Below, in pieces: positions 14,699-23,332 of a stretch of 64,000 nucleotides of DNA. The stretch's first letter is position 1. Every line of letters starts with the position of its first letter. Both the position numbers and the translations under genes were made by a program. The notes below the pieces were generated by a model that was not told the DNA's origin, made no database searches, and saw only the letters and a list, made by a program, of their open reading frames with translations. Source of the stretch: Thermopolyspora sp040678635 (GTDB taxonomy: Bacteria; Actinomycetota; Actinomycetes; Streptosporangiales; Streptosporangiaceae); contig NZ_JBFATZ010000026.1 of the NCBI RefSeq assembly GCF_040678635.1, forward strand, positions 1 through 64,000, in the 5' to 3' direction.

Positions 14699-15619
14699 TC
14701 AGGGCACCAGGACGATCTTGCCTCGGGTGTGCCGGCGGGCGAGCTCCCGGTACGCCTCGCGGACCTCCGCGAGCGGGTAGACGCGGGCGATCGGAACCTC
14801 AAGCGCGCCCTTGGCGATCAAATCGGCGAGTTCGGCGAGGACCTCGGCGGTCGCGGCGTCCCCGTTCCCCTTGGCCTTGACGCCGTGTTTCGCGACCGCG
14901 GCCCAGTCGATGATCGTGTTGATGCGGTCGGGCCGGACGCCGAGTTCGATCGCGAGGTCGACGTAGCCGGAGCCGAAGGTGTCGATGAAGGCGTCGATCC
15001 TGCCGCCGGACGCCTCGCGGACGCGGTCGGCGACGCCCTCGCCGTACGCGACGGGGATCACGCCGCGGTCGGCCAGCCAGGCGTGGTTGGGCTCGCTCGC
15101 CAGGCCGATCACCGTGGCCCCCGCGTGCCTGGCCAGCTGCACGGTGATCGCGCCGACGCCGCCCGCCGCGCCGGAGACGACGAGGGTGTCGCCGGTCCCC
15201 GCCGCGACGGCCCGGAGCGACGCGTACGCGGTCGTGCCCGCGACGAACAGCGCGCCGGCGGCCTCCCACGGCACCTCGGCCGGCTTGGGGGTCAGCTCGC
15301 CGACCTCGGCGACGACGTACTCGGCGTGGCTGGCGCGGTTGTTGGTGAAGCCGATCACCTCGTCCCCGGCGGCGAACCGGCCGGCGCCCTCGCCGACCTC
15401 CTCGATCACGCCGGCGAAGTCGCTGCCCTGGCCCGACGGGAACGTGGCCGGGTAGCGGTCGTGGAAGACGCCCTCGCGGATGCCCGCCTCGCCGGGGTTG
15501 ATGCCCGCGGCCTTCACCCGGACGAGCACCTGGCCCGGTCCGGGGACGGGCCGCTCGACCTCGGCAACCCGCAACACGTCGACTCCGCCGTACTCGTCGA
15601 ATCTCACGGCCTTCGGCAT
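14699..15619 (-). CDS. NADP-dependent quinone oxidoreductase-like protein (MDR superfamily)
   Basis: A 306-residue zinc-independent medium-chain dehydrogenase/reductase. The N-terminal GroES-like domain (VDVLRVAEVERPVPGPGQVLVRV) leads to the Rossmann motif TLVVSGAAGGVGAITVQLA (about residues 132-150, AAGGVG). The lack of the four-cysteine lobe and catalytic zinc ligands fits quinone oxidoreductases and enoyl reductase-like enzymes. It is divergent from an MmyB-type regulator, a frequent pairing in actinomycetes, and is likely controlled by it. It converges with the amidohydrolase operon. Confidence 0.85.
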   Translation of the reverse strand: MPKAVRFDEYGGVDVLRVAEVERPVPGPGQVLVRVKAAGINPGEAGIREGVFHDRYPATFPSGQGSDFAGVIEEVGEGAGRFAAGDEVIGFTNNRASHAEYVVAEVGELTPKPAEVPWEAAGALFVAGTTAYASLRAVAAGTGDTLVVSGAAGGVGAITVQLARHAGATVIGLASEPNHAWLADRGVIPVAYGEGVADRVREASGGRIDAFIDTFGSGYVDLAIELGVRPDRINTIIDWAAVAKHGVKAKGNGDAATAEVLAELADLIAKGALEVPIARVYPLAEVREAYRELARRHTRGKIVLVP

Positions 15620-15708
15620 GGCCCGCTTCTCCTTCGTCTCGTTTCGGAAACCCGGTCTGCCGGGCACCGATCACGTTTCCACGGGCGGACGCGGACATGC
15701 AGTGGCCT

Positions 15709-15731
15709 GGTTTCCCTAGGATCGGGAATCC
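15709..15731. promoter_or_regulatory. Inverted repeat between oxidoreductase and MmyB regulator genes
   Basis: GGTTTCCC-N7-GGGAATCC (7 of 8 arm positions complementary) lies midway in the divergent region. A separate GGAAACC/GGTTTCC pair also involves this site. It is a candidate operator for the adjacent regulator. Confidence 0.4.
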
Positions 15732-15768
15732 GTGGCTACGGACATCCCCGCATGCCACTATTCCGGGT

Positions 15769-16617
15769 ATGGAAATGGACCGCCGTGAGCTGGCCGATTT
15801 CCTCCGTCGGTCCCGGGAACGGCTCAGCCCGTCGGACGTGGGGCTGAAGACCGGGCGGCGACGCCGTACCCCCGGGCTGCGCAGGGAGGAGGTCTCCCAG
15901 CTCGCCGACATGTCGGCCGACTACTACATGCGGCTGGAGCAGGCGCGCAGCCCGCAGCCCTCGGTCCAGATCCTCGCCTCGCTCGCCCGCGCCCTGCGGT
16001 TCACCGAGGACGAACGCGACCACCTCTACCTGCTCGCCGGCCACCACCCGCCGACGGGACGGCTCGCCGGACAGCACGTACGGCCCGGCCTGCTGTACCT
16101 GCTCGACCGGCTTGAGGAGACCCCGGCCCAGATCCTCAGCGACCTCGGCGACCTGCTGGCGCACAACCGTATGGCGGAGGCGCTTTTCGGCTGCGTCTGC
16201 ACGGTCGAGGAGCCGGACCGCAACATCCTGGTGCTCTGGTTCACCAACCCGGCGGTCCGCGCGGCCTACCCGCCGGAGGAGCGTGATCATCTCAGCCGGG
16301 TGCACGTGGCGGACCTGCGCGCGGCCGTCACCCGCCGGGGCAACGATCCGGCGGCCACCGCGCTCGTCAGGCGGCTGCACGCCGCCAGCGCCGAGTTCAG
16401 CGCGCTCTGGGAACTGCACGAGGTCGCCGTACGCCGCAAGAGCCGCATGCGGGTCATCCACCCGCGCCTCGGGCCGATCATGTTCGACTTGGAGATCCTG
16501 CTCACTCCATCCGAGGACCAGCGCTTGGCGATCTACACTCCGTCGCCGGGTGGCGGCGGCGTCGATCGGCTGGAGCTTCTGCGCGTCCTCGGGCCGGACC
16601 ACTCCCACCACACGTGA
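15769..16617 (+). CDS. XRE-type regulator with MmyB-like ligand-binding domain
   Basis: A 282-residue protein: N-terminal helix-turn-helix (RRTPGLRREEVSQLADMSADYYMRLEQ, residues about 29-55) followed by an MmyB-type PAS-like domain (LLDRLEETPAQILSDLGDLLAHN ... FTNPAVRAAYP). The pattern GLRREEVA.LAGVS..YY..LEQGR is diagnostic of this large actinobacterial family, whose members are usually divergent from short-chain or MDR oxidoreductases. Start ATG 15769 is chosen because similarity begins with MDRRELADFLRR; ATG 15775 is equally possible. It probably represses the oxidoreductase gene in response to a small ligand. Confidence 0.85.
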   Translation: MEMDRRELADFLRRSRERLSPSDVGLKTGRRRRTPGLRREEVSQLADMSADYYMRLEQARSPQPSVQILASLARALRFTEDERDHLYLLAGHHPPTGRLAGQHVRPGLLYLLDRLEETPAQILSDLGDLLAHNRMAEALFGCVCTVEEPDRNILVLWFTNPAVRAAYPPEERDHLSRVHVADLRAAVTRRGNDPAATALVRRLHAASAEFSALWELHEVAVRRKSRMRVIHPRLGPIMFDLEILLTPSEDQRLAIYTPSPGGGGVDRLELLRVLGPDHSHHT

Positions 16618-16625
16618 GGCTGTGA

Positions 16626-16667
16626 CCTGGGACGACCCTGGGACGATCCTGGGACGACCTGGGACGT
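16626..16667 (+). repeat. Four short tandem repeats (CCTGGGACGA)
   Basis: Four copies of a 10-11-bp unit, CCTGGGACGA(C/T), follow the regulator gene. They may be a remnant of slippage, or protein-binding half-sites. No stem is evident. Confidence 0.8.
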
Positions 16668-16779
16668 CGGGTGCGAGGGGCAAGACTTCCACCGTTGGGG
16701 AGGCAAGTGGCGGCGTCCGGGTAGAGGGTCATAGGGTCGGCAGGCAGGGGAGACTCGATCGGCAGAACAGGAGTCTTTT

Positions 16780-17586
16780 ATGGCGATGCGGTTTGAGCAC
16801 GAGTTCACGGTGCCGGTGCCGGTCGAGCAGGCGTGGCCGGTGCTGTTGGACGTCGAGCGGGTGGCGCCCTGTTTGCCCGGGGCGGCCGTGGACAGCGTCG
16901 AGGGGACCGACTTCACCGGGCGGATGAAGGTGAAGGTCGGGCCGATCACCGTGACGTACAACGGGAAGGCGAGCTTCGAGGACATCGACAAGGACGCTCA
17001 CTCGGTCACGATGAAGGCGGCCGGGCGGGAGTCCCGGGGGTCGGGGACGGCCAACGCCACCGTGCACGCGCGGCTGCTGGACGAGGGCGGGCACACCAAG
17101 GTGAAGGTGGAGACCTCGTTCAACGTGACCGGGCGGCCGGCGCAGTTCGGGCGGGGGGTCATGGCCGAGGTCGGGGGCAAGCTGATCGACCGGTTCGCCG
17201 AGAACCTCGCCGAGCTGCTGCGGGGGGAGACCGCGCCCGCCGAGGCCGCGGCCCCCGAAGCCGTGCCCGCTGAGACCGCGCCTGCCGAAGCCGCGACCGC
17301 TGAGACCGCGACCGCCGGAGCCGCCGGTACGGCCCAGCAGGGTGAAGCGGCCGCCGCGCCCGCGGCCGAGGCGAAGACGAGCGAGCAGCGGCATCTGGCG
17401 GCGGTGCCGTCGGAGCGCGAGCGGCCCGGCGCGGCCACGCGTGCCTCGCGTACCGCCGAGGAGGAGGCGCTCGACCTGCTGGAGGTCGCGGGCGCGCCCG
17501 TGCTGAAGCGGGTGCTTCCGGCGCTGGGCGTGCTCGCCGCGATCGGCCTGGTGATCTGGCTGATTCGGAGGCTCGCCGCCAAGTGA
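16780..17586 (+). CDS. CoxG-like SRPBCC protein with C-terminal membrane anchor
   Basis: A 268-residue protein. Residues 1-150 form a CoxG/SRPBCC domain (FEHEFTVPVPVEQAWPVL, VAPCLPGAAVD, GRMKVKVGPI, and GRGVMAEVGGKLIDRFAENL), a fold with a hydrophobic cavity. An Ala/Glu/Thr-rich linker (about 155-205, imperfect AETA/AEAA repeats) follows, then a single hydrophobic segment near the end (VLPALGVLAAIGLVIWLI). CoxG-type proteins are known to anchor CO dehydrogenase and carry quinone for it. No coxMSL genes are nearby, so the partner is unknown. AGGAG lies six bases before the ATG. Confidence 0.8.
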   Translation: MAMRFEHEFTVPVPVEQAWPVLLDVERVAPCLPGAAVDSVEGTDFTGRMKVKVGPITVTYNGKASFEDIDKDAHSVTMKAAGRESRGSGTANATVHARLLDEGGHTKVKVETSFNVTGRPAQFGRGVMAEVGGKLIDRFAENLAELLRGETAPAEAAAPEAVPAETAPAEAATAETATAGAAGTAQQGEAAAAPAAEAKTSEQRHLAAVPSERERPGAATRASRTAEEEALDLLEVAGAPVLKRVLPALGVLAAIGLVIWLIRRLAAK

Positions 17587-17678
17587 CCCGGACGCTGTGT
17601 CCGCAAAGGTCTGGATATCTGCGGGTCAGAAGTGCCGGATAACGGACAAACCGCCTGACCGTTGGGCATCAAGCGGGC

Positions 17679-20501
17679 GTGGAGAACAGCGCCGTCAGGT
17701 CGGGTGACAAGTCCATAGGGTCCGCTCGCTACGGGAGTCGCCCGCCTGATGGCGTTCTCGCGGCCGTTCCGGTCGCGCCGGTCCGGGAGCGCGCGGAGTC
17801 GCGTCTCCCCCGGATCGAGCCCCTCGTCAGCGTCATCGTCATCTCGTACAACGACGCGAAGCGGCTGGCCCGCGCCGTGACATCGGTGCTCGGCCAGTCG
17901 CTTCGCGCGCTCGAAGTGATCGTCGTGGATGACGCGAGCACCGACGGCACCGCCCGCGTCGTCGAGGAGATCGACGATCCGCGCGTCCGGTACGTCCGCC
18001 GGACGGTCAACAGCGGGGGCTGCGGGGCGCCGCGCAACGACGGCCTCGCCCAGGTGGCCGCGCCGTACGTGATGTTCCTCGACAGCGACGACGAGCTGCC
18101 CCGGCACGCCTGCAAGAGCATGCTCACCGAGATCGAGCGCACCGGCGCGGACTTCGTGACCGGGCAGGTCGGCCGCCTGTTCGAGGAGAGCGGGCGGACG
18201 CGGCGCTACTACCCCGGGCTGTACCGGCGACGGGTGCTGGGCGGCATCCGCGAGGACCCGGAGATGTTCCTCGACTGCTTCTCCACCAACAAGCTGTACC
18301 GGACCGCGTTCCTGCGCCGCGCGGGGCTGTGGTTCCGGGAGGATCTGCACTACGAGGACCACCTGTGGTCGGCGCGGCTGTTCTGCGCCGCCCGGCGGAT
18401 CGCCGTGGTGCCGTGGGTCGTCTACCTGTGGCGCCGCACCGCCGAGGACGGGACGTACCGGCGGTCGATCTCGCGGAGCCTGCACGAGCTCGGCAACGTC
18501 GCCGACCGGGTGCGCGCGGCCGTGCTGTGCGACCGGCACCTGGAGTCGGCGGGCTTCGACGATCTGGTCGCGGCGCGGCAGCGCCGGTTTCTGCGGCAGG
18601 ACCTGCGCGTCTACCTGAACGAGGCGGTCCCGGCGGCGACGCTGGAGTGGGTCGAGCGCTTTCGCGGGATCGTCGCGCCGTATCTCGCCGGGATCCGGCC
18701 CGAGGCGTACGACGGGATCGACCCGATCATCCGGGTGTGCTGCCACCTCATCGGCGACGGCACGGCGCAGGACCTGCGGGTGGCGGCGCGGTCGCTGACC
18801 GGGCCGCGCGCCGCGCCGCGCCGGGCCGTGCGCGTGGACGGGCGCACCTACTGGGGGCCGGTGCCCGCGCCGGGGCTCGACATCACCGCGTGCCACATGG
18901 CGGAGCTGCCGTTCTCGGCGTCGCGGCTGCGGCACGAGGTCGAGCGGCTCTCGGCGGACGGCGGCAGGCTCGCGCTCACCGTGCGCACCTACGATCCGTT
19001 CGGGGTGCTGGACGGGATCGAGGCGGTGGCCCATTTAAGCGTGCGCGGGCTGCGCAAGCGGCTGTCGCCGCGGCGGCAGGCGGACGGCTCGTACCTGTCC
19101 ACGGCCGAATTCGACATAACGGACGTGCCGCTCCCCCGCTTCGGCTTCACCGGGCACTGCGACCCGGCGATCGTCGTCACCCGCGTCGACGACGGGCGCC
19201 GCACCCGTGACGTGCTGCTCGTCCCGCCGGGCACCGGAACGATCGAGCTGCGGATCCCGGGCCACGAGGTGACGGTGCGGCCCGAGGGCGGGGCGGCCAC
19301 GCTGCGCGTGGAGTGGCGGTGCCGCAGCGTGCGGCGGCACCTGCCCCGGCTGCGGCGGCGGCTCGCGCGGCGGCTGGGGTCGGGCACGGTGAAGGTGGCC
19401 GCGTACCGGGCGCTGATCCATCTGCTGCCCCGCCGCCGTGACCTGGTGTTGTTCGAGGCCGACGCCGGCAAGGGCTACACCGGCAACCCCCGGTATCTGC
19501 ATGAGGAGATCCTGCGGCGCGGGCTGCCGCTGCGCGCCGTGTGGTCCACGTCGAAGGGGCGGCGCGGCTTCCCGGCGGATGTCGCGCTGGTACGCCGGTG
19601 GAGCTGGCGGTACGTGTGGACGCTGGCCCGCGCGGCGTACTGGGTGGACAGCCACAACCTGCCGCTGTCCTTCCCCAAGCCGCGCGGCACCCGCTACCTG
19701 CAGACCTGGCACGGGCAGGGCATCAAGTCGATCGGCTTCGACGCCCCGGACCTGCGCGGCGACTTCGACGTGCCGCGCCGCCGCTGGCGGGCCGCGGTCG
19801 CGCGCTGGGACGCGCTGGTGGCGCCGAGCGCGGAGTTCGAGCGGCTGTTCGTGCCGTCGAACGGCTACACCGGGCCGGTGCTGCGGTACGGCTCGCCGCG
19901 CTGTGACGTGCTGGTGCGCGGCGACGCCGAGACGGCCCGCCGGGTGCGGGCCGAGCTGGAGATCTCGGAGGGGCGGCGGGTGCTGCTGTACGCGCCGACG
20001 TACCGGGACCACGCCAAGGGCACGTCGGTGCGGGCCGATCTGCGGACGCTGGCCGACGCCCTCGCCGACGAGTGGGTGCTGATCCTGCGCACCCATCCGA
20101 CGGAGAAGTGCGTCGTGCCGCAGGACGTGCGGTATTTCGTCCGCCCGGCCGGGACGTATCCCGAAATAAACGATTTGATGCTCGCCTCGGACGCGTTGCT
20201 GACGGACTACTCGTCGGTGATGTGCGACTACGCGGTGACCGGCAAGCCGATGCTGTTCCTGATCGACGACTGGGAGGAGTACCGGCGGACCGGGCGGGGC
20301 GTCTACCACGACCTGCCCGCGATCGCCCCCGGCCCGTGCGCGCGCACCACCGAGGAGGTCGTCGAGGCCCTGCGCGACCTCGACTGGCTCGCCGAGGCGT
20401 ACGCGGACCGGTACGCGGCCTTCCGCCGCATGTGGTGCGCCGACGAGAACGGCGACGCCGCCGCCCGAATCGTGGACGCGTTCTTCGGCCAGGGGCGGTG
20501 A
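17679..20501 (+). CDS. GT2 glycosyltransferase fused to TagF-type glycerophosphotransferase
   Basis: A 940-residue two-enzyme protein. Residues about 48-270 are a GT-A family-2 glycosyltransferase (LVSVIVISYND, VVDDASTDGT, the metal-binding FLDSDDE, and HYEDHLW). The middle (370-560) is a beta-rich region like those in teichoic-acid enzymes. Residues about 580-930 are a CDP-glycerol glycerophosphotransferase domain, with YLQTWHGQGIKSIGFD, LYAPTYRD, ILRTHP and TDYSSVMCDYAVTGKP (from 842). It should add sugar and polyol-phosphate units to a wall teichoic-acid or capsule-like polymer at the membrane face. No strong ribosome binding site precedes the GTG. It overlaps the next gene by GTGA. Confidence 0.85.
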   Translation: MENSAVRSGDKSIGSARYGSRPPDGVLAAVPVAPVRERAESRLPRIEPLVSVIVISYNDAKRLARAVTSVLGQSLRALEVIVVDDASTDGTARVVEEIDDPRVRYVRRTVNSGGCGAPRNDGLAQVAAPYVMFLDSDDELPRHACKSMLTEIERTGADFVTGQVGRLFEESGRTRRYYPGLYRRRVLGGIREDPEMFLDCFSTNKLYRTAFLRRAGLWFREDLHYEDHLWSARLFCAARRIAVVPWVVYLWRRTAEDGTYRRSISRSLHELGNVADRVRAAVLCDRHLESAGFDDLVAARQRRFLRQDLRVYLNEAVPAATLEWVERFRGIVAPYLAGIRPEAYDGIDPIIRVCCHLIGDGTAQDLRVAARSLTGPRAAPRRAVRVDGRTYWGPVPAPGLDITACHMAELPFSASRLRHEVERLSADGGRLALTVRTYDPFGVLDGIEAVAHLSVRGLRKRLSPRRQADGSYLSTAEFDITDVPLPRFGFTGHCDPAIVVTRVDDGRRTRDVLLVPPGTGTIELRIPGHEVTVRPEGGAATLRVEWRCRSVRRHLPRLRRRLARRLGSGTVKVAAYRALIHLLPRRRDLVLFEADAGKGYTGNPRYLHEEILRRGLPLRAVWSTSKGRRGFPADVALVRRWSWRYVWTLARAAYWVDSHNLPLSFPKPRGTRYLQTWHGQGIKSIGFDAPDLRGDFDVPRRRWRAAVARWDALVAPSAEFERLFVPSNGYTGPVLRYGSPRCDVLVRGDAETARRVRAELEISEGRRVLLYAPTYRDHAKGTSVRADLRTLADALADEWVLILRTHPTEKCVVPQDVRYFVRPAGTYPEINDLMLASDALLTDYSSVMCDYAVTGKPMLFLIDDWEEYRRTGRGVYHDLPAIAPGPCARTTEEVVEALRDLDWLAEAYADRYAAFRRMWCADENGDAAARIVDAFFGQGR

Positions 20502-21562
20502 GGTCCGTGGCGGGGCACGGCGTCGTTTTCGTCAGCATGGACGCGGACACGCTCGGCGGCGTTCAGCGGGTCACCCACACGCTCGCGCAGGGGCTGGCCC
20601 GGCGCGGTCACGAGGTCTGCGTCGTCGGCGTCAACCGGGCCGAGGGGCCGGTCCACTGGGTGGCGGAGCCGGGGTATCGGCGGCTCGTGCTGCAGCGGCG
20701 CCTCGGCCGTCCCTCGCGCGGACGGCTGGCCCGGCTGCTGGGCTCGCTGCGCTCCGGGATCGTGATCATGACGTCGCCGGGGGCGGTGGCGTGGGCGCGG
20801 GAGGTGGTTCCGCCGCATCTGTTCGGCGTCGGCCAGTACCACGGGTCGTACGAGCACGCCCGGTCCACCTGGCACCTGCGCTCGATCCGCCGCCACTACC
20901 CGGCGCTCGACCAGTCGGTCTTCCTCAGCCCGGACGACGCCTGGCGCTTCGCCGAGGACTGCCTGCTCCCGCACGCCGTCGATCTGCCCAACCCGCTGCC
21001 GGGCTGGCCCGGCGCGACGTCCGCCTGCACCGCGCCGCGCGTGCTCGGCGTCGGCCGGCTGACCGGGGTCAAGCGCTTCGACCGCCTGATCTCCGCCTTC
21101 GCCGCCGCGTGCGGGGCCGTGCCGGAGCGGTGGGAGCTCCACCTGGTCGGCGACGGCGAGGACGAGGACCGGCTGCGCGCGCACGCGGCGGCCGGAGGGG
21201 TCGCCGACCGGGTCGTCTTCCGCGGGCGGGTGCCCGCAGGGGAGATGACCGAGGTGTACCTCGGCGGGTCCGTGCTCGCCCTCACCAGCGACCACGAGGG
21301 GCTGCCGCTCGCCGCGGCCGAGGCGGCCTCCTGCGGCGTGCCGACCGTGGCCTTCGACGTCTCCGGCGGCGTGCGCGCCCTCGCCGGCCGCCTGGTGCCG
21401 CCCGGCGACGTCGCCGCCTTCGCCGCCGAGCTCACCCGCCTCATGACCGACCCGGCGGAGCGCCGCCGCCTCGGCACGCAGGCGCGCGCCAAGGTCGCCG
21501 CGTACCGGCTGGACCGCGTCCTCGACCGCTGGGAGGGGCTGTTCGCCCACCTTCGCCGCTAG
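20498..21562 (+). CDS. GT4-family glycosyltransferase
   Basis: A 354-residue GT-B enzyme. The N-terminal half has DADTLGGVQRVTHTLAQGLARRGHEV, the usual acceptor-domain loop. The C-terminal half has VLGVGRLTGVKRFDRLI, VGDGEDEDRLR and the nucleotide-sugar EX7E segment in SDHEGLPLAAAEAASCGVP. The GTG at 20498 overlaps the stop of the GT2-TagF gene, indicating translational coupling; GTG 20507 is an alternative. It probably adds a sugar to the same surface polymer. Confidence 0.85.
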   Translation: MRSVAGHGVVFVSMDADTLGGVQRVTHTLAQGLARRGHEVCVVGVNRAEGPVHWVAEPGYRRLVLQRRLGRPSRGRLARLLGSLRSGIVIMTSPGAVAWAREVVPPHLFGVGQYHGSYEHARSTWHLRSIRRHYPALDQSVFLSPDDAWRFAEDCLLPHAVDLPNPLPGWPGATSACTAPRVLGVGRLTGVKRFDRLISAFAAACGAVPERWELHLVGDGEDEDRLRAHAAAGGVADRVVFRGRVPAGEMTEVYLGGSVLALTSDHEGLPLAAAEAASCGVPTVAFDVSGGVRALAGRLVPPGDVAAFAAELTRLMTDPAERRRLGTQARAKVAAYRLDRVLDRWEGLFAHLRR

Positions 21563-21909
21563 CCCGGGGGCGGGCGGCTCGGCGAGGAGCCCGGCCGGCC
21601 GCTCGCGGTGCGCGGCGACGTCGGCGAGCTTGACGCGGCCCCGGCAAGCAGCACGTTGGCGTACTGCGTACCGGTCGTCGCCGAGCAGCGCCTCGGCGAG
21701 CTCGTTGATCATCACCCGCTCGGCGGGCTCCGCCGCGAGCCCCCGCTTCCGCTTGCGCCGCGGCTCGGTCGCGCGCTCCTGGTTCGTGCACGCCGGGCCG
21801 CCGGGCCGCCGTGAGGTGGACCGTTCCCTCTTTAGTCCCTCCTTCAGCCCCTCCTTCAGCGGATAGCGATCCGCGAGCATCGTCCGCGCTCCTTCGCGAA
21901 AGCACCGAT
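21563..21909. other. Intergenic region with a possible decayed ORF on the minus strand
   Basis: No convincing gene is present. On the minus strand a frame reads ERVMINELAEALLGDDRYAVRQRAA (21 residues quoted only in part elsewhere) near 21650-21740; it looks like the C-terminal helices of a TagF-type transferase, but no start or body is attached. The opening of that frame contains the duplicated LKEG motif from a short direct repeat, CCCTCCTTCAGC (near 21836-21860). Confidence 0.25.
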
Positions 21910-21968
21910 CCAAAAGTCTGGCAAGTCAGGTGCAAGCAGTGCTTCAGCGCATCGACACAGACTTTTGG
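21910..21968. promoter_or_regulatory. Perfect 11-bp inverted repeat with 37-bp spacer, upstream of the protease gene
   Basis: CCAAAAGTCTG (21910-21920) and CAGACTTTTGG (21958-21968) are exact reverse complements. The second arm ends 12 bases before the AAGGAGG ribosome binding site. The arms are AT-rich for this genome. This may be a pair of regulator sites looping the promoter, or a stem in the leader RNA. Confidence 0.6.
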
Positions 21969-21993
21969 AGTAAATAGCGCAAGGAGGACAACG

Positions 21994-23325
21994 ATGCGCA
22001 GGAACGCGCGCCGGGCCCTGGCGACGATGGGCGTCGTCCTGACCGGTCTCACCATCTCCCAGGCGGTACCGGACGCCGCCATGGCCCAGCCCGCGTACCG
22101 GCCCAAGCCCGCCGGGGTGGCGACGGGCACCTGGATCGCGGCCCGCAGCGATCCGGCCGTCCAGCTCATCGGCACCGAGGTGTCGAGCCGGGCCGTCATC
22201 CCCGCGGCCAAGGGGACCAAGGCCCTGGAGAGGCTGTTCGCCACGGCGACGCGGCACGCCAAGGCCGGGCGCATCCCGGCCGACAACCAGAGCATCTACA
22301 AGTGGGTGTTACGCACCGCCGCCGGCGACGTCGACCGCTACCTCGTCCCCGCGGGCGCACGGCGCTTCCCGGTGAGCTTCCCCACCTACTGCACCGGCTG
22401 GTGGATCACGCCCGACGGCTACATGGTGACCGCCGCGCACTGCTTCGACCCGCGCCTGCTGCGGAAGAACATCGCCGACACGGCCGTCACGACCGCCACC
22501 GACCGCGACGTCAAGGGCTTCCTGCGCGACACCATGAAGGTCGCCCAGCCCGACGACGAACTCGTCCGCCTGGCCACGAACCTGTACACCCGGTTCAACG
22601 CCAAGCACGCGCGGGTCCTCGCCATCAAGCGCGCGCCCCGGGTCGTCTGGCCGCTGCCCGGCGGCGGCATGACCAGGTCCGCGGGCGTCTCCCGCCCGAT
22701 GCGGATCGTCGACGAGGGCCGCAGCTACCCCGGCGCCGACTTCGCCCTGCTCAAGCTGAACGGCGTGCGCAACCTGCCCACGGTGCCGCTCGGCGCCGAC
22801 GGCGACGTGCGCGTCGGCGACACGCTCTACATCAACGGCTTCCCGGGGCTGGTCACGCTGCGCACGGACGTCTTCGACACCAAGTCGCGGCTGTTCCCCG
22901 CGCTCACCGAGGGCGCCTACAACGCCAACCGGACCACCGTGCTCGGCGTGCCGTACATCCAGGCGCAGGCGCCCTCGTACCAGGGCAACTCCGGCGGCCC
23001 GGTGTTCAGCCGGGACGGCAAGGTCATCGGCTCCCTCATCGCCGGGTCGATCGACGCGCGGACCGGCGAGAGCGCCGAGAACCACAGCTTCATCCTGCCG
23101 GTCGCCGTGATCAACAAGCGGCTCGCCAAGATCGGGGTCACCCCGGTCACGTCCGCGACCAGCCTGTACTACAACTCCGCGCTCAACGACTTCTTCGCGA
23201 ACCGGTACCGGGCGGCGCTGCCGAAGTTCCTCAAGGCGCGCGAGCTCTACCCCCGCCACCCGTACGTGGGCGACTACATCGCCCAGACGCGCAAGGCCAT
23301 CGCCGCGGGCAAGGACCGGACCTGA
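21994..23325 (+). CDS. Secreted trypsin-like serine protease with C-terminal helical repeat
   Basis: A 443-residue protein with a strong AAGGAGG site before the ATG. Residues 1-31 are a signal peptide (RRNARRALATMG then a hydrophobic core, cleavage near AMA-Q). The chymotrypsin-fold triad is visible: H149 in VTAAHC, D249 in GADFALLKL and S333 in YQGNSGGPVF. The C-terminal ~70 residues (YNSALNDFFANRYRAALPKFL ... ELYPRHPYVGDYI) resemble a TPR-like helical pair. It should act outside the cell, possibly on wall-bound proteins. It sits within the surface-polymer region but is transcribed on its own. Confidence 0.88.
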   Translation: MRRNARRALATMGVVLTGLTISQAVPDAAMAQPAYRPKPAGVATGTWIAARSDPAVQLIGTEVSSRAVIPAAKGTKALERLFATATRHAKAGRIPADNQSIYKWVLRTAAGDVDRYLVPAGARRFPVSFPTYCTGWWITPDGYMVTAAHCFDPRLLRKNIADTAVTTATDRDVKGFLRDTMKVAQPDDELVRLATNLYTRFNAKHARVLAIKRAPRVVWPLPGGGMTRSAGVSRPMRIVDEGRSYPGADFALLKLNGVRNLPTVPLGADGDVRVGDTLYINGFPGLVTLRTDVFDTKSRLFPALTEGAYNANRTTVLGVPYIQAQAPSYQGNSGGPVFSRDGKVIGSLIAGSIDARTGESAENHSFILPVAVINKRLAKIGVTPVTSATSLYYNSALNDFFANRYRAALPKFLKARELYPRHPYVGDYIAQTRKAIAAGKDRT

Positions 23326-23332
23326 CCGATGA

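Noticed and set aside
21910..21968. tRNA-like stem
   Set aside because: The arms are complementary but the interior cannot form D, anticodon and T arms.
21441..22295. 284-codon minus-strand frame across the protease start
   Set aside because: Antisense to the protease signal peptide and GT4 end; only low-complexity Arg/Ala sequence.
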